Shown: positions 18,641 to 28,515, counted from the stretch's first letter. The stretch is 60,908 nt of DNA from Prochlorococcus sp. AG-402-G06 (GCA_003277985.1 QCHR01000007.1:1-60908), one strand, 5' to 3'. The notes: a model not told the origin generated them from the letters alone. Program-made: numbers and translations.

Positions 18641-19966
18641 TTAAGCAAATGTTTCTATTGTAGATAAGACTGTTAAATAAAGTCCTATACCAATAACTGG
18701 TGGAGACACCCAGCGCAGCATAAACTTTAGATACTTTCTAACTCTTAAATTAGCATTAGAATTTGCAAGATCCTCATCATAACGATTTGGAACAATCCAA
18801 CCCAAAAGAATTGAAATCAGAAGACCACCTAATATCAAGAGTGTATTACAAATAGCATCGGACTTGCCTAAAAAGTCTGTAGAAATAGCAGACGGTATTC
18901 CGATCAAGAAGATCAATAATGTTGAAGTCCAAACTGCCTTCTTCCTACTCCAATTTAGCCTGTCCATCAAAGAAGATACTGGCACTTCCATCAATGAAAC
19001 AGAAGAAGTAATAGCAGCTATAAAGGCCAATCCGAAGAAAACAGCAGCAATCAATCTCCCAAACAATCCAAGATTTGCAAATCCAGTTGGAAGAGCAATA
19101 AATAAAGTCCCAACAGTTGATTCACTTATAACATCTTTCAAACCAAAACTCATAACAACTGGGAATGTAATCAGCCCGGCAAGTAAACCCACAGCCGTAT
19201 CCAAAGTTGCAACTCTCAAAGCTTCTTTAGGAAGATGATTTTTACGGTTTAGATATGAAGAATAGGCAACCATAATTCCAATACCCAAACTTAAAGAAAA
19301 GAAAGCTTGTTTAAATGCATTACTTATTGTGTTTTTATCAAAAAGTTGAGATGAATCCCATTTAAGTAAGAATGATGTATATCCTTCCCATGCCCCAGAT
19401 AAAGTTGCAGCCCATATAGCTAACAACAAAAGGAGTCCAAATAATAATGGCATTGCCCATTTTGTTAGTTTTTCTATGCCTCCACGAACGCCTGCAATAA
19501 CAACAAAAGCAGTTAATAATAAGCTAATTATTTGACCTGCAAATACACTATTACCACTGCTAATTTTTCCAAAAAATTCTCCCGCCTCAGTCATATCTGA
19601 GGGAAGGCCAATAAATAAGGAATGGAAGAAAGTATCAATTGTCCATCCCATTATCACTGCGTAATAAGAAAGAATTCCACAAGAAGCTATTGCAAATAAC
19701 CAACCGAGAGGCTTCCAATTCTCTCCAGCAGCTTTGATTGGAGCAATGAAAGGACTACTTGCAGTGCTTCTCCCCAAGACCATCTCTGCAACTAAGACAG
19801 GCAGGCAAACAACTAAAACAACCAATACATAAAGGATAAGAAAAGCAAGTCCACCACCTTGAGATGACCTATAAGCAAAACCCCAAAGGTTTCCAAGGCC
19901 TACGGCACTACCCGCCGCGGCAAGAGCGAATCCAAGTCCTGATCTCCATTGTTCCCTTTCTTGCAT
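18641..19966 (-). CDS. SNF-family Na+-dependent transporter (NSS symporter)
   Basis: 441 residues with about 11-12 membrane helices, as for bacterial LeuT/MhsT-type symporters. The first helix has the family signature GFALAAAGSAVGLGNLWGF with the unwound Na+/substrate region, followed by GGGLAFLILYVL. Helix 6-7 segments such as AFFSLSLGIGIMVAYSSYL are typical. It probably imports an amino acid with sodium across the inner membrane; the substrate cannot be told. Convergent with cysS and divergent from dxr. Confidence 0.93.
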   Translation of the reverse strand: MQEREQWRSGLGFALAAAGSAVGLGNLWGFAYRSSQGGGLAFLILYVLVVLVVCLPVLVAEMVLGRSTASSPFIAPIKAAGENWKPLGWLFAIASCGILSYYAVIMGWTIDTFFHSLFIGLPSDMTEAGEFFGKISSGNSVFAGQIISLLLTAFVVIAGVRGGIEKLTKWAMPLLFGLLLLLAIWAATLSGAWEGYTSFLLKWDSSQLFDKNTISNAFKQAFFSLSLGIGIMVAYSSYLNRKNHLPKEALRVATLDTAVGLLAGLITFPVVMSFGLKDVISESTVGTLFIALPTGFANLGLFGRLIAAVFFGLAFIAAITSSVSLMEVPVSSLMDRLNWSRKKAVWTSTLLIFLIGIPSAISTDFLGKSDAICNTLLILGGLLISILLGWIVPNRYDEDLANSNANLRVRKYLKFMLRWVSPPVIGIGLYLTVLSTIETFA

Positions 19967-20058
19967 AATAAATCTCTATTAAAATCCAGAAGAAACTGGT
20001 AAATATATAACTGGGTTATACCTTTAAATGGGAGACTGGTCATAATTGACTTCACAAT

Positions 20059-21297
20059 GTGAAAGCCATAAGCGTTTTAGGCTCAACAGGATCTATTGGG
20101 ACTCAAACCCTTCAAATTGCAGAAGAGTTTCCTAATCAATTCAAAATTGTTGCACTAACAGCAGGAAAGAACCTTGATTTAGTAATCAAACAAATTGAAA
20201 CTCATCAACCTGAAGTCGTTTCACTAGCCGATGAGTCTCTTTTGCCAGAACTATCTAGGCGAATACATAGTCTCAATGAAGATTCAAAAATATTCAAGAA
20301 GCCCTTATTGATGGCTGGAGCCGAAGGACTTAATACTGCAGCAGCTTGGGGAAGTGCAGATCTTGTTGTAACTGGAATAGTTGGCTGTGCTGGCCTCCTA
20401 CCAACACTTGCAGCTATTGAAGCAGGGAAGGACCTAGCTCTAGCAAACAAAGAAACTTTGATAGCAGCAGGACCAGTTGTAATTCCTGCTTTAAAAAAAA
20501 GTGGAAGTAGGCTCTTGCCTGCAGATTCTGAACACTCAGCAATATTTCAATGTCTCCAAGGGACGCCATGGGCTGACAATGCAAGGCTCTCTACTGGAGT
20601 GCCTACCCCAGGATTTAAATCAATACACTTAACTGCGTCAGGTGGAGCATTTAGAGATTGGGAAGCAGAAGATTTAGTAAAAGCAACTGTCAAGGATGCG
20701 ACTAGCCATCCTAATTGGAGCATGGGAAAGAAAATAACGGTAGATTCTGCAACCCTTATGAATAAGGGACTCGAAGTAATTGAAGCGCATTATCTTTTTG
20801 GTCTTTCCTATGACCAAATCGAAATCATTATCCATCCACAAAGCATCATTCACTCGATGGTTGAATTGGATGATTCATCGGTTTTAGCTCAATTGGGATG
20901 GCCAGACATGAAGCTCCCTATTTTGTATTGTTTAAGTTGGCCTGGTCGGCTTAAAACACCATGGCCAAAGTTAAAGCTTACTGAAATAGGCAATTTAACT
21001 TTTAAAGAGCCAGATACTAAAAAATATCCATGCATGGAACTTGCTTACAGCGCGGGAAAAATAGGGGGAACAATGCCAGCAGTGCTTAATGCCGCTAATG
21101 AAAAAGCCGTAGAACTATTTCTAGAAGAAAGGTTTAAATTTATCGATATTCCAAAAGTAATTGAGGCGATTTGCGAGAAACATAAATGTGACCTAAATCT
21201 AAATCCAAGCCTCAATGAAATTCTTGAAATTGACAGCTGGGCCAGGGAAGAAGTCTTAGATTATTCAGAAAAAACTATTACAAAAATGAATTTTTAG
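20059..21297 (+). CDS. dxr: 1-deoxy-D-xylulose-5-phosphate reductoisomerase
   Basis: 412 residues. It converts DXP to MEP with NADPH, the committed step of the plastid-type isoprenoid pathway that feeds carotenoid, chlorophyll phytol and quinone synthesis. Seen: the Rossmann start [33 protein letters not shown] with the metal-binding Asp and Glu, the loop [21 protein letters not shown] and [11 protein letters not shown]. The start is GTG (VKAIS...), which overlaps a non-productive ATGTGA. Confidence 0.98.
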   Translation: MKAISVLGSTGSIGTQTLQIAEEFPNQFKIVALTAGKNLDLVIKQIETHQPEVVSLADESLLPELSRRIHSLNEDSKIFKKPLLMAGAEGLNTAAAWGSADLVVTGIVGCAGLLPTLAAIEAGKDLALANKETLIAAGPVVIPALKKSGSRLLPADSEHSAIFQCLQGTPWADNARLSTGVPTPGFKSIHLTASGGAFRDWEAEDLVKATVKDATSHPNWSMGKKITVDSATLMNKGLEVIEAHYLFGLSYDQIEIIIHPQSIIHSMVELDDSSVLAQLGWPDMKLPILYCLSWPGRLKTPWPKLKLTEIGNLTFKEPDTKKYPCMELAYSAGKIGGTMPAVLNAANEKAVELFLEERFKFIDIPKVIEAICEKHKCDLNLNPSLNEILEIDSWAREEVLDYSEKTITKMNF

Positions 21298-21298
21298 A

Positions 21299-22405
21299 TT
21301 AAATAGTTTTGAAAGATAAAAACCATTTAGAAACAACTTTATCCCCCCAACAACCGTGAACCCCATGAAATCCGTTATGTCCGCCTTTCTCAGTAAAAAT
21401 AAATTGATTAGCTATTTGATTATTAGAAAATTTCATTTTTTCCATTAGTTTTTTAGCTGCCAAAAAGGGCACCCAAGGATCATCTTTGGACTGAATAAAT
21501 AATGTTTTAGGAAGAGATCTTTTATTTTCTATAAGAGAAAAGAAAGGAGATGCTTTTGCATAATATTCTCCAACATCTTTATATCCCCACCTTGGAGCAG
21601 TTATCAAATTATCAAAAGATCTAATATCATTTATTTTTCTTTTTTTATCCTTTCTATTTATTAACAATGCATTCTTTTCCCTTTCTTCTATCCCAAAAGG
21701 ATCTTCTAAAGTTTGCCTAATTAAACGATTTAACAACCATTTTTGATAAATAAAATTTCTTGGTCTTTCAATAGAAGAACTGCATTCATTCAAATCCAAA
21801 GGACTACTTATACATACCAATCCATCTAATAAAGACTCATCACACATGCAAGCATTCAAAAGAATAGTTCCACCCAAAGAGATTCCAGCTCCAAAGACAG
21901 GAATATTTTTTGAAGATTGATAGTCTTCAGTTAATTGATATGAAATCTCTCTCGCAAGCCTTAAGACAGGAATCAAATCACTGTTGCATTCAGCAGCATA
22001 GGTACCATCAACAAATTCCCTACAAGGATCTGACCCTCTCAGATTAAGTTTCAAAACAGCGAAGTTTGATTGCACCAAAGCACTTGCCATTCTGGTCAAA
22101 CCTCGTCTGCGAGTAGAACCACCAAGTCCATGCAGAAGTAGAACTAAGCCATTGATACTCGATGAACTTGATGGTTTATCCAAGTACGCAACTAAGTAAC
22201 CTCCTCCTGTTTTTCTACTTTTTAAAGGTGGAACCTTTATACGAATCTCTGATGAGTTGATATCAGGTAATTCATCGGATGCAAATGTATCTCTTAGTGT
22301 CTGAAGATCAGCTCCAATCCAGGGGATGCGCTCTTTAAAAGGGCTTATTCCTAAATCGGAAAGCAAATCTTCTCTTTTATATTTATCCTTTACTTCCAAC
22401 TCCAA
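21299..22405 (-). CDS. YheT-like alpha/beta hydrolase
   Basis: 368 residues. It shows the oxyanion strand LVLLLHGLGGSTRRRG, the nucleophile elbow GAGISLGGT with Ser, a late Asp in SKDDPWVPF and His in KGGHNGFHG, the order seen in the YheT/ABHD1 group of esterases. The substrate is unknown. Its first 23 bases overlap the end of pntB, so it belongs to the transhydrogenase operon by position, although no functional link is known. Confidence 0.88.
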   Translation of the reverse strand: MELEVKDKYKREDLLSDLGISPFKERIPWIGADLQTLRDTFASDELPDINSSEIRIKVPPLKSRKTGGGYLVAYLDKPSSSSSINGLVLLLHGLGGSTRRRGLTRMASALVQSNFAVLKLNLRGSDPCREFVDGTYAAECNSDLIPVLRLAREISYQLTEDYQSSKNIPVFGAGISLGGTILLNACMCDESLLDGLVCISSPLDLNECSSSIERPRNFIYQKWLLNRLIRQTLEDPFGIEEREKNALLINRKDKKRKINDIRSFDNLITAPRWGYKDVGEYYAKASPFFSLIENKRSLPKTLFIQSKDDPWVPFLAAKKLMEKMKFSNNQIANQFIFTEKGGHNGFHGVHGCWGDKVVSKWFLSFKTI

Positions 22406-23822
22406 GCTCCTTTAATTCCAACAAAAGATCTCCAAGAACTTTTTTTGCATCTCCAAAGACCATGGAAGTATTTTGCAAATCAAAAAGATCATTTTTTATT
22501 CCTGAATATCCAGCACTCATCCCTCTCTTAACAACAAATACGGTTCTGGCTTCTTGAACATCTAAAACTGGCATTCCATATAAAGGTGAAGTCTGATCAT
22601 TCTTGGCCTGAGGGTTAACTACATCATTCGCTCCAAGAACCAGTACAACATCAGTAGCAGGAAATTCAGGATTAATAACGTCCATTTCTTTTAACTGCTC
22701 ATATGGCACATCTGCTTCAGCCAAGAGAACATTCATATGCCCAGGCATCCTTCCTGCGACAGGATGAATAGCATATGTGACTTCGATATCGGCGCTCTCT
22801 AATACCCTGGTAACCTCTCTTAGTGTGTGCTGAGCCTGAGCTACAGCAAGACCATAACCTGGAACTATTACAACTCTCTCTGCGGCCTCAAGGGTGAGCG
22901 CACATTCCTCAGGACTGCAACTAGTTATATTTGTATATTCTCCTCCTCCACCTCCTGAGGCAACTGAACTAGCACCAAGTGCACCGCCAAATAACACAGA
23001 AACCAAAGATCTGTTCATTCCATCGCACATTACTTGTGTAAGTATTAGTCCTGCAGCTCCAACCATTGCACCGGCGACAATCAAAAGTTGACTACCAACG
23101 ACAAAGCCTGCAGCAGCTGCAGCGACTCCTGAGTAGCTATTTAGCAAAGATATAACTACTGGCATGTCAGCACCACCAATAGGCAGAGTCACTCCAATAC
23201 CCAGCAAACATGAGGCGACTACAACAAGAAAAAGACCATTTTGTCCATCGATAGAAAGATAAACTCCACCTATCAAAGCCAGAACAGCACAAAAAATATT
23301 AAAGAAATGCCTAGCTTTACTTTGGGTCCAAGAAGGAGTAGAGAGCCAACCCTGAAGCTTGGCCATTGCAACTATTGATCCAGAAAAAGTAATAGCTCCT
23401 ACAAAAAGTGAAACTACTATTGAGAAATTTCTAACAAGTTCGCTGACCACTCCATCTGAACCTTCTGAAGATGGAAACAAAGCAACACCAAGTGCAACCA
23501 ACAGTGATGACATTCCTCCACAACCATTAAACAAAGCCACAATTTCTGGCATTGCAGTCATAGGAACTTTTTTAGCCGTGAAAGCGCCTAAAAGCCCACC
23601 AATCAAAGTTCCACAAATTATCCAAATCCAAGAGTCAATAGAAATGCCTATGGTTCCTTGAGAGTTAAGCAAAACTCCAAAAGCAGCCAACAACATTGCA
23701 ATGGCGGCAAGCCTATTTGCCTCTCTTGCTGATCTAACTTTTGAAAGGCCTTTAATACCTAAAGCAAGCAATAAAACTGCCAGCAGATCAATAGCAAACT
23801 TAACGGGAGCAATAAAAGTCAT
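22383..23822 (-). CDS. pntB: NAD(P) transhydrogenase subunit beta
   Basis: 479 residues. The N-terminal half has about nine membrane helices that form the proton channel. The C-terminal domain III (from about residue 300) binds NADP(H), with VIVPGYGLAVAQAQH, HPVAGRMPGHMNVLLAEADVP as its core and VLGANDVVNP. The complex uses the proton gradient to make NADPH from NADH. It is the last of the three split subunits in cyanobacterial order pntAA-pntAB-pntB. Confidence 0.97.
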   Translation of the reverse strand: MTFIAPVKFAIDLLAVLLLALGIKGLSKVRSAREANRLAAIAMLLAAFGVLLNSQGTIGISIDSWIWIICGTLIGGLLGAFTAKKVPMTAMPEIVALFNGCGGMSSLLVALGVALFPSSEGSDGVVSELVRNFSIVVSLFVGAITFSGSIVAMAKLQGWLSTPSWTQSKARHFFNIFCAVLALIGGVYLSIDGQNGLFLVVVASCLLGIGVTLPIGGADMPVVISLLNSYSGVAAAAAGFVVGSQLLIVAGAMVGAAGLILTQVMCDGMNRSLVSVLFGGALGASSVASGGGGGEYTNITSCSPEECALTLEAAERVVIVPGYGLAVAQAQHTLREVTRVLESADIEVTYAIHPVAGRMPGHMNVLLAEADVPYEQLKEMDVINPEFPATDVVLVLGANDVVNPQAKNDQTSPLYGMPVLDVQEARTVFVVKRGMSAGYSGIKNDLFDLQNTSMVFGDAKKVLGDLLLELKELGVGSKG

Positions 23823-23833
23823 AAGAGATAATC

Positions 23834-24127
23834 CTATTTACGAGTTTTTTTACGACTAAACATTGCAAGCATCCTGTCTGTAACCAGGAAACCGCCAATC
23901 ACATTAAACAAAGCAAATCCAAGAGATATTGATCCAATAATCAGCAAAGGTAAATTGTCTCCAGATTTTATTATTAATGTTAAAGCTGCAAGCATAGTGA
24001 TCCCTGAAATTGCATTAGCCCCACTCATTAGTGGAGTGTGCAAAGTAGGAGGGACCTTACCTATAAGCTCCAACCCCAAAAGGCTTCCAAGGAGAAGCAC
24101 CCAAAGAGCTTCACTAAAAAAACTCAT
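23834..24127 (-). CDS. pntAB: NAD(P) transhydrogenase subunit alpha, part 2 (membrane)
   Basis: 97 residues with three membrane helices: ALWVLLLGSLLGLELIG, ANAISGITMLAALTLII and LPLLIIGSISLGFALFNVIGGF. In enterobacteria this is the C-terminal part of one PntA chain; here it is separate, as in other cyanobacteria. Its ATG overlaps the stop of pntAA by four bases (ATGA), a sign of translational coupling. Confidence 0.95.
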   Translation of the reverse strand: MSFFSEALWVLLLGSLLGLELIGKVPPTLHTPLMSGANAISGITMLAALTLIIKSGDNLPLLIIGSISLGFALFNVIGGFLVTDRMLAMFSRKKTRK

Positions 24128-25269
24128 GACCCAGTTCCTCCATTCTCAATAATCTCTGATTTGAGTATTACTCCATCCTTACTAATCAAAGAACCGGCAA
24201 TAAGCTCATCATCGTTATCAATTAAAAACTTACCCTCTTTAATCATTGGTTTAAGAAGGGACAATAAATTTCTCGAATATAAAGAACTAGCATGATTCGG
24301 TATTGAGCAAGGCAGATTAGATGCACCTACAATCTTGACCCCTTTTCTAATAATAGTTTCTCCTGGTTTTGAACATGCACAATTACCACCACTTAGAACA
24401 GCAAGATCAACCACTACAGAACCAGGGCGCATATCATCCAACATTTTCTCATCAATAAGTTTAGGGGCTTTTTTACCAGGAACCTGAGCAGTACAAATTG
24501 CTACGTCAGCTTCAGATAATTGAATTGCCAATTCTTTTCTTTGTGCAATAAGAAATTCATCAGAGACTTGTTTTGCATATCCGCCTGACTCTGATGGGGC
24601 TTCATCAATCTTTGGCAGTTCAATAAATCTTGCGCCTAATGACTCGACTTGCTCTTTTACAGCCTCTCGAATATCACTCACGTATACAACAGCTCCTAAC
24701 CTTTTTGCTGTAGCAACAGCTTGCAATCCTGCAACCCCAGCGCCTAAAACAACAATTTTTGAGGGTTGAATAGTACCAGCAGCAGTCATCAACATTGGGA
24801 AATAACGATCGAGTGCGCTGGCAGCTAAAAGTACAGATTTATATCCAGCTATGTTTGCTTGGGAAGATAATGCATCTGATGACTGAGCTCTGCTAATCCT
24901 TGGAAGCAACTCCAAAGACATAGCAGAAATTTTTTGGGATTTTAATATTTCGGCTAATAAATTATTCCCATATGGATTTAACAAGCCAACCAGGAGAGAG
25001 CCAGGTTTTAAATGTTTAAGAAATTTATCTTCAGGAGGCTGAACACAAAGAACAATATCAACAATTTTTTTTATTTCATTATTTTCCTTTTCAACTAGTT
25101 CAGCGCCAACTTCAACATAAGTATTGTCTAAGAAACCAGCAGCCTCTCCTGCACCTTTTTCAAAAAATATTTTACAGCCTAAATCCAAAAACTTTTTGAC
25201 AGTCTCAGGAGTAGCTGAAACGCGTGTTTCCCCTAAAGCTGATTCGAAGGGAATTAAGAAACTAACCAA
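24124..25269 (-). CDS. pntAA: NAD(P) transhydrogenase subunit alpha, part 1
   Basis: 381 residues, the soluble NAD(H)-binding domain I, related to alanine dehydrogenase. Seen: PFESALGETRVSATPETV, LVGLLNPYGN, and the Rossmann motif VVLGAGVAGLQAVATAKRLGA with the ribose-binding D of VSDIR. It passes hydride to NADP in PntB. It is the first gene of the pnt operon and diverges from the gene at 25403; the 133 bases between them must hold both promoters. Confidence 0.97.
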   Translation of the reverse strand: MVSFLIPFESALGETRVSATPETVKKFLDLGCKIFFEKGAGEAAGFLDNTYVEVGAELVEKENNEIKKIVDIVLCVQPPEDKFLKHLKPGSLLVGLLNPYGNNLLAEILKSQKISAMSLELLPRISRAQSSDALSSQANIAGYKSVLLAASALDRYFPMLMTAAGTIQPSKIVVLGAGVAGLQAVATAKRLGAVVYVSDIREAVKEQVESLGARFIELPKIDEAPSESGGYAKQVSDEFLIAQRKELAIQLSEADVAICTAQVPGKKAPKLIDEKMLDDMRPGSVVVDLAVLSGGNCACSKPGETIIRKGVKIVGASNLPCSIPNHASSLYSRNLLSLLKPMIKEGKFLIDNDDELIAGSLISKDGVILKSEIIENGGTGS

Positions 25270-25402
25270 AGTAATAATATTTATCCTCCTTAAGATTAGG
25301 AGAGGAAACGTTTGAATACCAGCATTTTTAGTTAAGAAAGGTTTTCCTAATAGTTTTTCTTGGCTATGAAGGAAATGAGAAATTGTTATCGATCAAGAAA
25401 AA

Positions 25403-25981
25403 ATGAGCCTCACCGCGATCGAATGTCCTGATGGTGTTTGCCATAGTCACCATGGTGGCCATGCTGTTCCAAGAACAGCCATGCAAAAAAATTTGCAAAG
25501 TCACGGCAAAGAGTGGTGCGAGCGATTAGCAGAAAGAATTTACGAAATGTCTGTAGACACTTTTTCTCAGACAGTTATGCCCAGTCTCCATTCCTCTGGA
25601 TGGCAAAGGAAACATCTTGACTGGGAATTCAAACTTGCAAATAAAGAATCTGAGCCAGACGAAGCTTTGGTTGAAGGAATAATCAACGCTACTGAAAGTT
25701 TCTTAAGAAGCAGCGAAGTTCATCGATTGTTTATACAAGAACTTGTGCAAGGAACATTTGCTGAAGCAAAAGATGACAAATTACCGTCTAAAGCCGTTAG
25801 AAAAGTAATAGAGAATGAAATAATAGTAATGATCGAAGGCAAAAAAGAAGAGTTAACAAATAAGATTGCTAAAGCATTAGAGGATGAAGCTAATGGCGAT
25901 TTCGAATTAGCCAAAAATGCTGCGATTGAGGGTATTAATGATGTTGAAAAACTATTAATAAATCATACAGAAGCTGTTTGA
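25403..25981 (+). CDS. conserved picocyanobacterial protein with Cys/His N-terminus
   Basis: 192 residues of unknown function. The N-terminus has CPDGVCHSHHGGH (residues 8-20), two Cys and four His, which could bind a metal. The rest is helical and acidic (EGIINATESFLRSSEVHRLF) and soluble. The C-x-D-G-x-C-x-x-H motif recurs in the protein at 53571-53927. It is transcribed away from the pnt operon and is alone. Confidence 0.7.
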   Translation: MSLTAIECPDGVCHSHHGGHAVPRTAMQKNLQSHGKEWCERLAERIYEMSVDTFSQTVMPSLHSSGWQRKHLDWEFKLANKESEPDEALVEGIINATESFLRSSEVHRLFIQELVQGTFAEAKDDKLPSKAVRKVIENEIIVMIEGKKEELTNKIAKALEDEANGDFELAKNAAIEGINDVEKLLINHTEAV

Positions 25982-26188
25982 TTTGCTAGCTAATAAGTAT
26001 TCGAATAATCATATCAATTAGCAATTAATACCGCCGTTAGCCCAAAAAAAAGCAGTTAATTTCAAATATAAAGAAAATCTAAAATCTTAAGTGATAATTT
26101 CGTTTTCCAGACAAAACGCAAATTTGTACCAAAAAACACAAGTTAATCTACCAATGGCATGTCAATGTGTCCTCGTTGGGGATTAATT

Positions 26189-26419
26189 ATGAATGCTTCT
26201 TTCAACAAGAGAATAAGTATCGCAAGCTGCTGGGCAGCAAGCAGAATAGCTTTACTTGATAGCGTAGAAAGATATGAAGATAGTTACGCTATCAGCCAGG
26301 AATTCTGTGAATGGATTACATGCATCAACACTTACCCTGAGGGATTAAAAGCCTCCACCTTACAAGTTCCTAATTTTCAAAAAGAAAATTTCGACGCTGA
26401 TGAACTTTTAGAGCTTTAA
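26189..26419 (+). CDS. small protein of an EF-x-EWI family, 76 aa
   Basis: 76 residues from ATG 26189, which has a GGGG stretch upstream; an ATG at 26159 would add ten residues. The core is AISQEFCEWITCINTYPEG. The same pattern, (Q)E[FY]-x-EWI, is in the small genes at 51050 and 54339, each about 65 residues. The N-terminal part is helical (RISIASCWAASRIALLD). The acidic tail DADELLEL is unique to this copy. The function is unknown. It lies upstream of the thioredoxin reductase gene. Confidence 0.65.
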   Translation: MNASFNKRISIASCWAASRIALLDSVERYEDSYAISQEFCEWITCINTYPEGLKASTLQVPNFQKENFDADELLEL

Positions 26420-26520
26420 TAATTAATAAATTTGAAATTTAAAATAATCCTTTTTATGCTTTAAATACACTTTCAAGATTTTTTCTTATATCGTATAACT
26501 CAGTCTGATTTTGATGTGGC

Positions 26521-27897
26521 ATGCCTGCCGAGAAAAAAGAATTAAAAACTGAGAATATAGTAATTTTAGGCTCAGGACCCGCTGGATACACAGCTGCTAT
26601 ATATGCGGCAAGAGCAAATCTTCAGCCATTGCTTATTACTGGTTTTGAAAAAGGTGGAATTCCTGGTGGTCAATTAATGACCACAACATATGTAGAGAAT
26701 TTCCCAGGATTCCCTAATGGAGTTCAAGGTCCAGAATTGATGGATTTAATCAAAGCTCAAGCTGTTAGATGGGGGACAAAGCTAATTGAAGAAGATGCCA
26801 TATCAGTTGATCTAAGCAAAAGACCCTTTTCTATTGTTACTCCCACTCAAAATATTAAATCAAACTCTTTAATCATCTCAACAGGAGCAAGCGCCAACAG
26901 ACTCGGTCTTAAAAACGAGAAGTCATTCTGGAGTAAAGGTATCAGTGCTTGTGCAATTTGCGATGGGGCAACTCCTCAATTCAGAAACGAAGAGTTAGCA
27001 GTTGTTGGAGGAGGTGACTCAGCCTGCGAAGAAGCTGAATATCTAACTAAATATGGTAGCCATGTACATTTATTAGTCAGATCAAAAAAGTTAAAGGCCT
27101 CTGCAGCAATGGCCGATCGGGTAGAAGCAAACTCCAATATTACTATCCACTGGGAGACTGAGCTTTTAGATGTTTTAGGTAATGAATGGCTGGAGAAATT
27201 AAAAATCAAACGAAAAAATACTAACCAGGAAGACGAAATTTTAGCTAAAGGCCTTTTTTATGCAATTGGACATACTCCCAATACCGATTTGTTTACAAAT
27301 CAGCTAACCAAAGACTCAAAAGGTTACTTACTAACAGAACCTGGAAGACCAGAAACCTCTTTGGAAGGTGTCTACGCAGCAGGAGATGTTGCTGATTCGG
27401 AATGGCGTCAAGGTGTCACTGCCGCTGGCAGTGGTTGCAAAGCAGCTCTAGCAGCCGAAAGATGGCTATCAAAAAACAAACTAGCAACTCTGATCAAAAG
27501 AGATGAATTAGAGCCCTCAAAAGCTGAAACAACAAAAACTTTAGAAGTTAGTAACGAGGAAAATTTCGATCCCGAAAAAACCTGGCAAAAGGGAAGTTAT
27601 GCCCTAAGGAAGTTATATCATGAGACTCAAAAACCTCTTTTTGTAATATATACATCTAGTAGTTGTGGGCCTTGCCACATACTTAAGCCTCAACTTCATA
27701 GAGTTCTTAACGAATCAAATGGGAAAGCTATTGGTGTTGAGATTGACATTGAGAACGATCAAGATATTGCTAAACAAGCCGAAGTAAGCGGGACTCCAAC
27801 AGTACATCTTTTCAAGAATAAGGAATTAAAAAAACAATGGAGAGGTGTCAAAGCCAGAAGTGAATATAAATCCGCTTTAGATGAACTAGTGGATTAG
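26521..27897 (+). CDS. NADPH-thioredoxin reductase fused to thioredoxin (NTRC type)
   Basis: 458 residues. Residues 10-325 are a thioredoxin reductase: FAD motif VILGSGPAGYTAAIYAARA, redox site CAICDG, NADPH motif VVGGGDSACEEA and GVYAAGDVAD. After a linker of about 45 residues, residues 355-458 are a thioredoxin with CGPC (382-385) and the cis-Pro loop GTPTVHLF. This is the NTRC arrangement of oxygenic phototrophs, where the fused protein uses NADPH to reduce 2-Cys peroxiredoxins and regulate enzymes. A peroxiredoxin Q gene is present at 54969, though not linked. Confidence 0.95.
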   Translation: MPAEKKELKTENIVILGSGPAGYTAAIYAARANLQPLLITGFEKGGIPGGQLMTTTYVENFPGFPNGVQGPELMDLIKAQAVRWGTKLIEEDAISVDLSKRPFSIVTPTQNIKSNSLIISTGASANRLGLKNEKSFWSKGISACAICDGATPQFRNEELAVVGGGDSACEEAEYLTKYGSHVHLLVRSKKLKASAAMADRVEANSNITIHWETELLDVLGNEWLEKLKIKRKNTNQEDEILAKGLFYAIGHTPNTDLFTNQLTKDSKGYLLTEPGRPETSLEGVYAAGDVADSEWRQGVTAAGSGCKAALAAERWLSKNKLATLIKRDELEPSKAETTKTLEVSNEENFDPEKTWQKGSYALRKLYHETQKPLFVIYTSSSCGPCHILKPQLHRVLNESNGKAIGVEIDIENDQDIAKQAEVSGTPTVHLFKNKELKKQWRGVKARSEYKSALDELVD

Positions 27898-27901
27898 CGA
27901 A

Positions 27902-28171
27902 TTATCTTTTTCTTGGTCCTCCTGGTCTATTGCCGCCTTGTCTTCCTCCTCCAGGGCCTACGTTTCTTTCTCTATATGTAATACGACCTCTTGTTAAATC
28001 ATAAGGACTTATTTCAACGAGAACTTTATCTCCTGCGAGCAATTTTATTCTAAATTTTGTCAATTTCCCTGCGGCCCTACACAAGCATTGATGTCCAGCG
28101 GGCTGTTCAAGAGTAACAAGATAGAATCCATTTCCTTGCTCTTTTTCAATCACACCGGATGTTTCAATCAT
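27902..28171 (-). CDS. infA: translation initiation factor IF-1-like protein with Gly/Arg tail
   Basis: 89 residues; normal IF-1 has about 72. The OB-fold core ends in the family signature ISPYDLTRGRITYRER. Differences from standard IF-1 are the GHQCLCRAAGKL segment with two Cys in place of the usual GHxxLAHISGKM, and a C-terminal extension GPGGGRQGGNRPGGPRKR. IF-1 occupies the ribosomal A site during initiation. This may be the only IF-1 or a second, divergent copy; the window cannot tell. Convergent with NTRC. Confidence 0.85.
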   Translation of the reverse strand: MIETSGVIEKEQGNGFYLVTLEQPAGHQCLCRAAGKLTKFRIKLLAGDKVLVEISPYDLTRGRITYRERNVGPGGGRQGGNRPGGPRKR

Positions 28172-28247
28172 GTGTTTTTTTTTGCATCACAAATTAACTA
28201 AAATGATTGTATTCTAAAAAGTCTTTGATTAACCAATAAATGTATAT

Positions 28248-28463
28248 TTAACTAAAAATGTCTTGCAACTCTCGAGCAGTTTGAAATTGTCCATAATAAT
28301 AATTCGCAGAAGCTCTTAAACCAGCATCAGCCAAACCATCAAAAGCTTCAAATCCAATACTCTTCCATAACTCATTACCACATAACTTATCTAGTTCCTT
28401 AGTGGCTTCTTTAGATAGATTTTCGAGTCTTCTATTAAGATTCTTAATTTGACTAATTGACAT
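28248..28463 (-). CDS. small unknown protein, 71 aa
   Basis: 71 residues, helical, beginning MSISQIKNLNRRLENL. The C-terminal half has a distinct block, GFEAFDGLADAGLRASANY, followed by YYGQFQTARELQDIF. No membrane segment. Codon use is like the core genes around it, and its place between infA and ycf39 suggests a conserved picocyanobacterial gene. No function is recognised. Confidence 0.65.
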   Translation of the reverse strand: MSISQIKNLNRRLENLSKEATKELDKLCGNELWKSIGFEAFDGLADAGLRASANYYYGQFQTARELQDIFS

Positions 28464-28515
28464 CAGGAAAAGGATTTTCCTTAATAGTACATATTAACTA
28501 TGTTTTTGCAATAGC

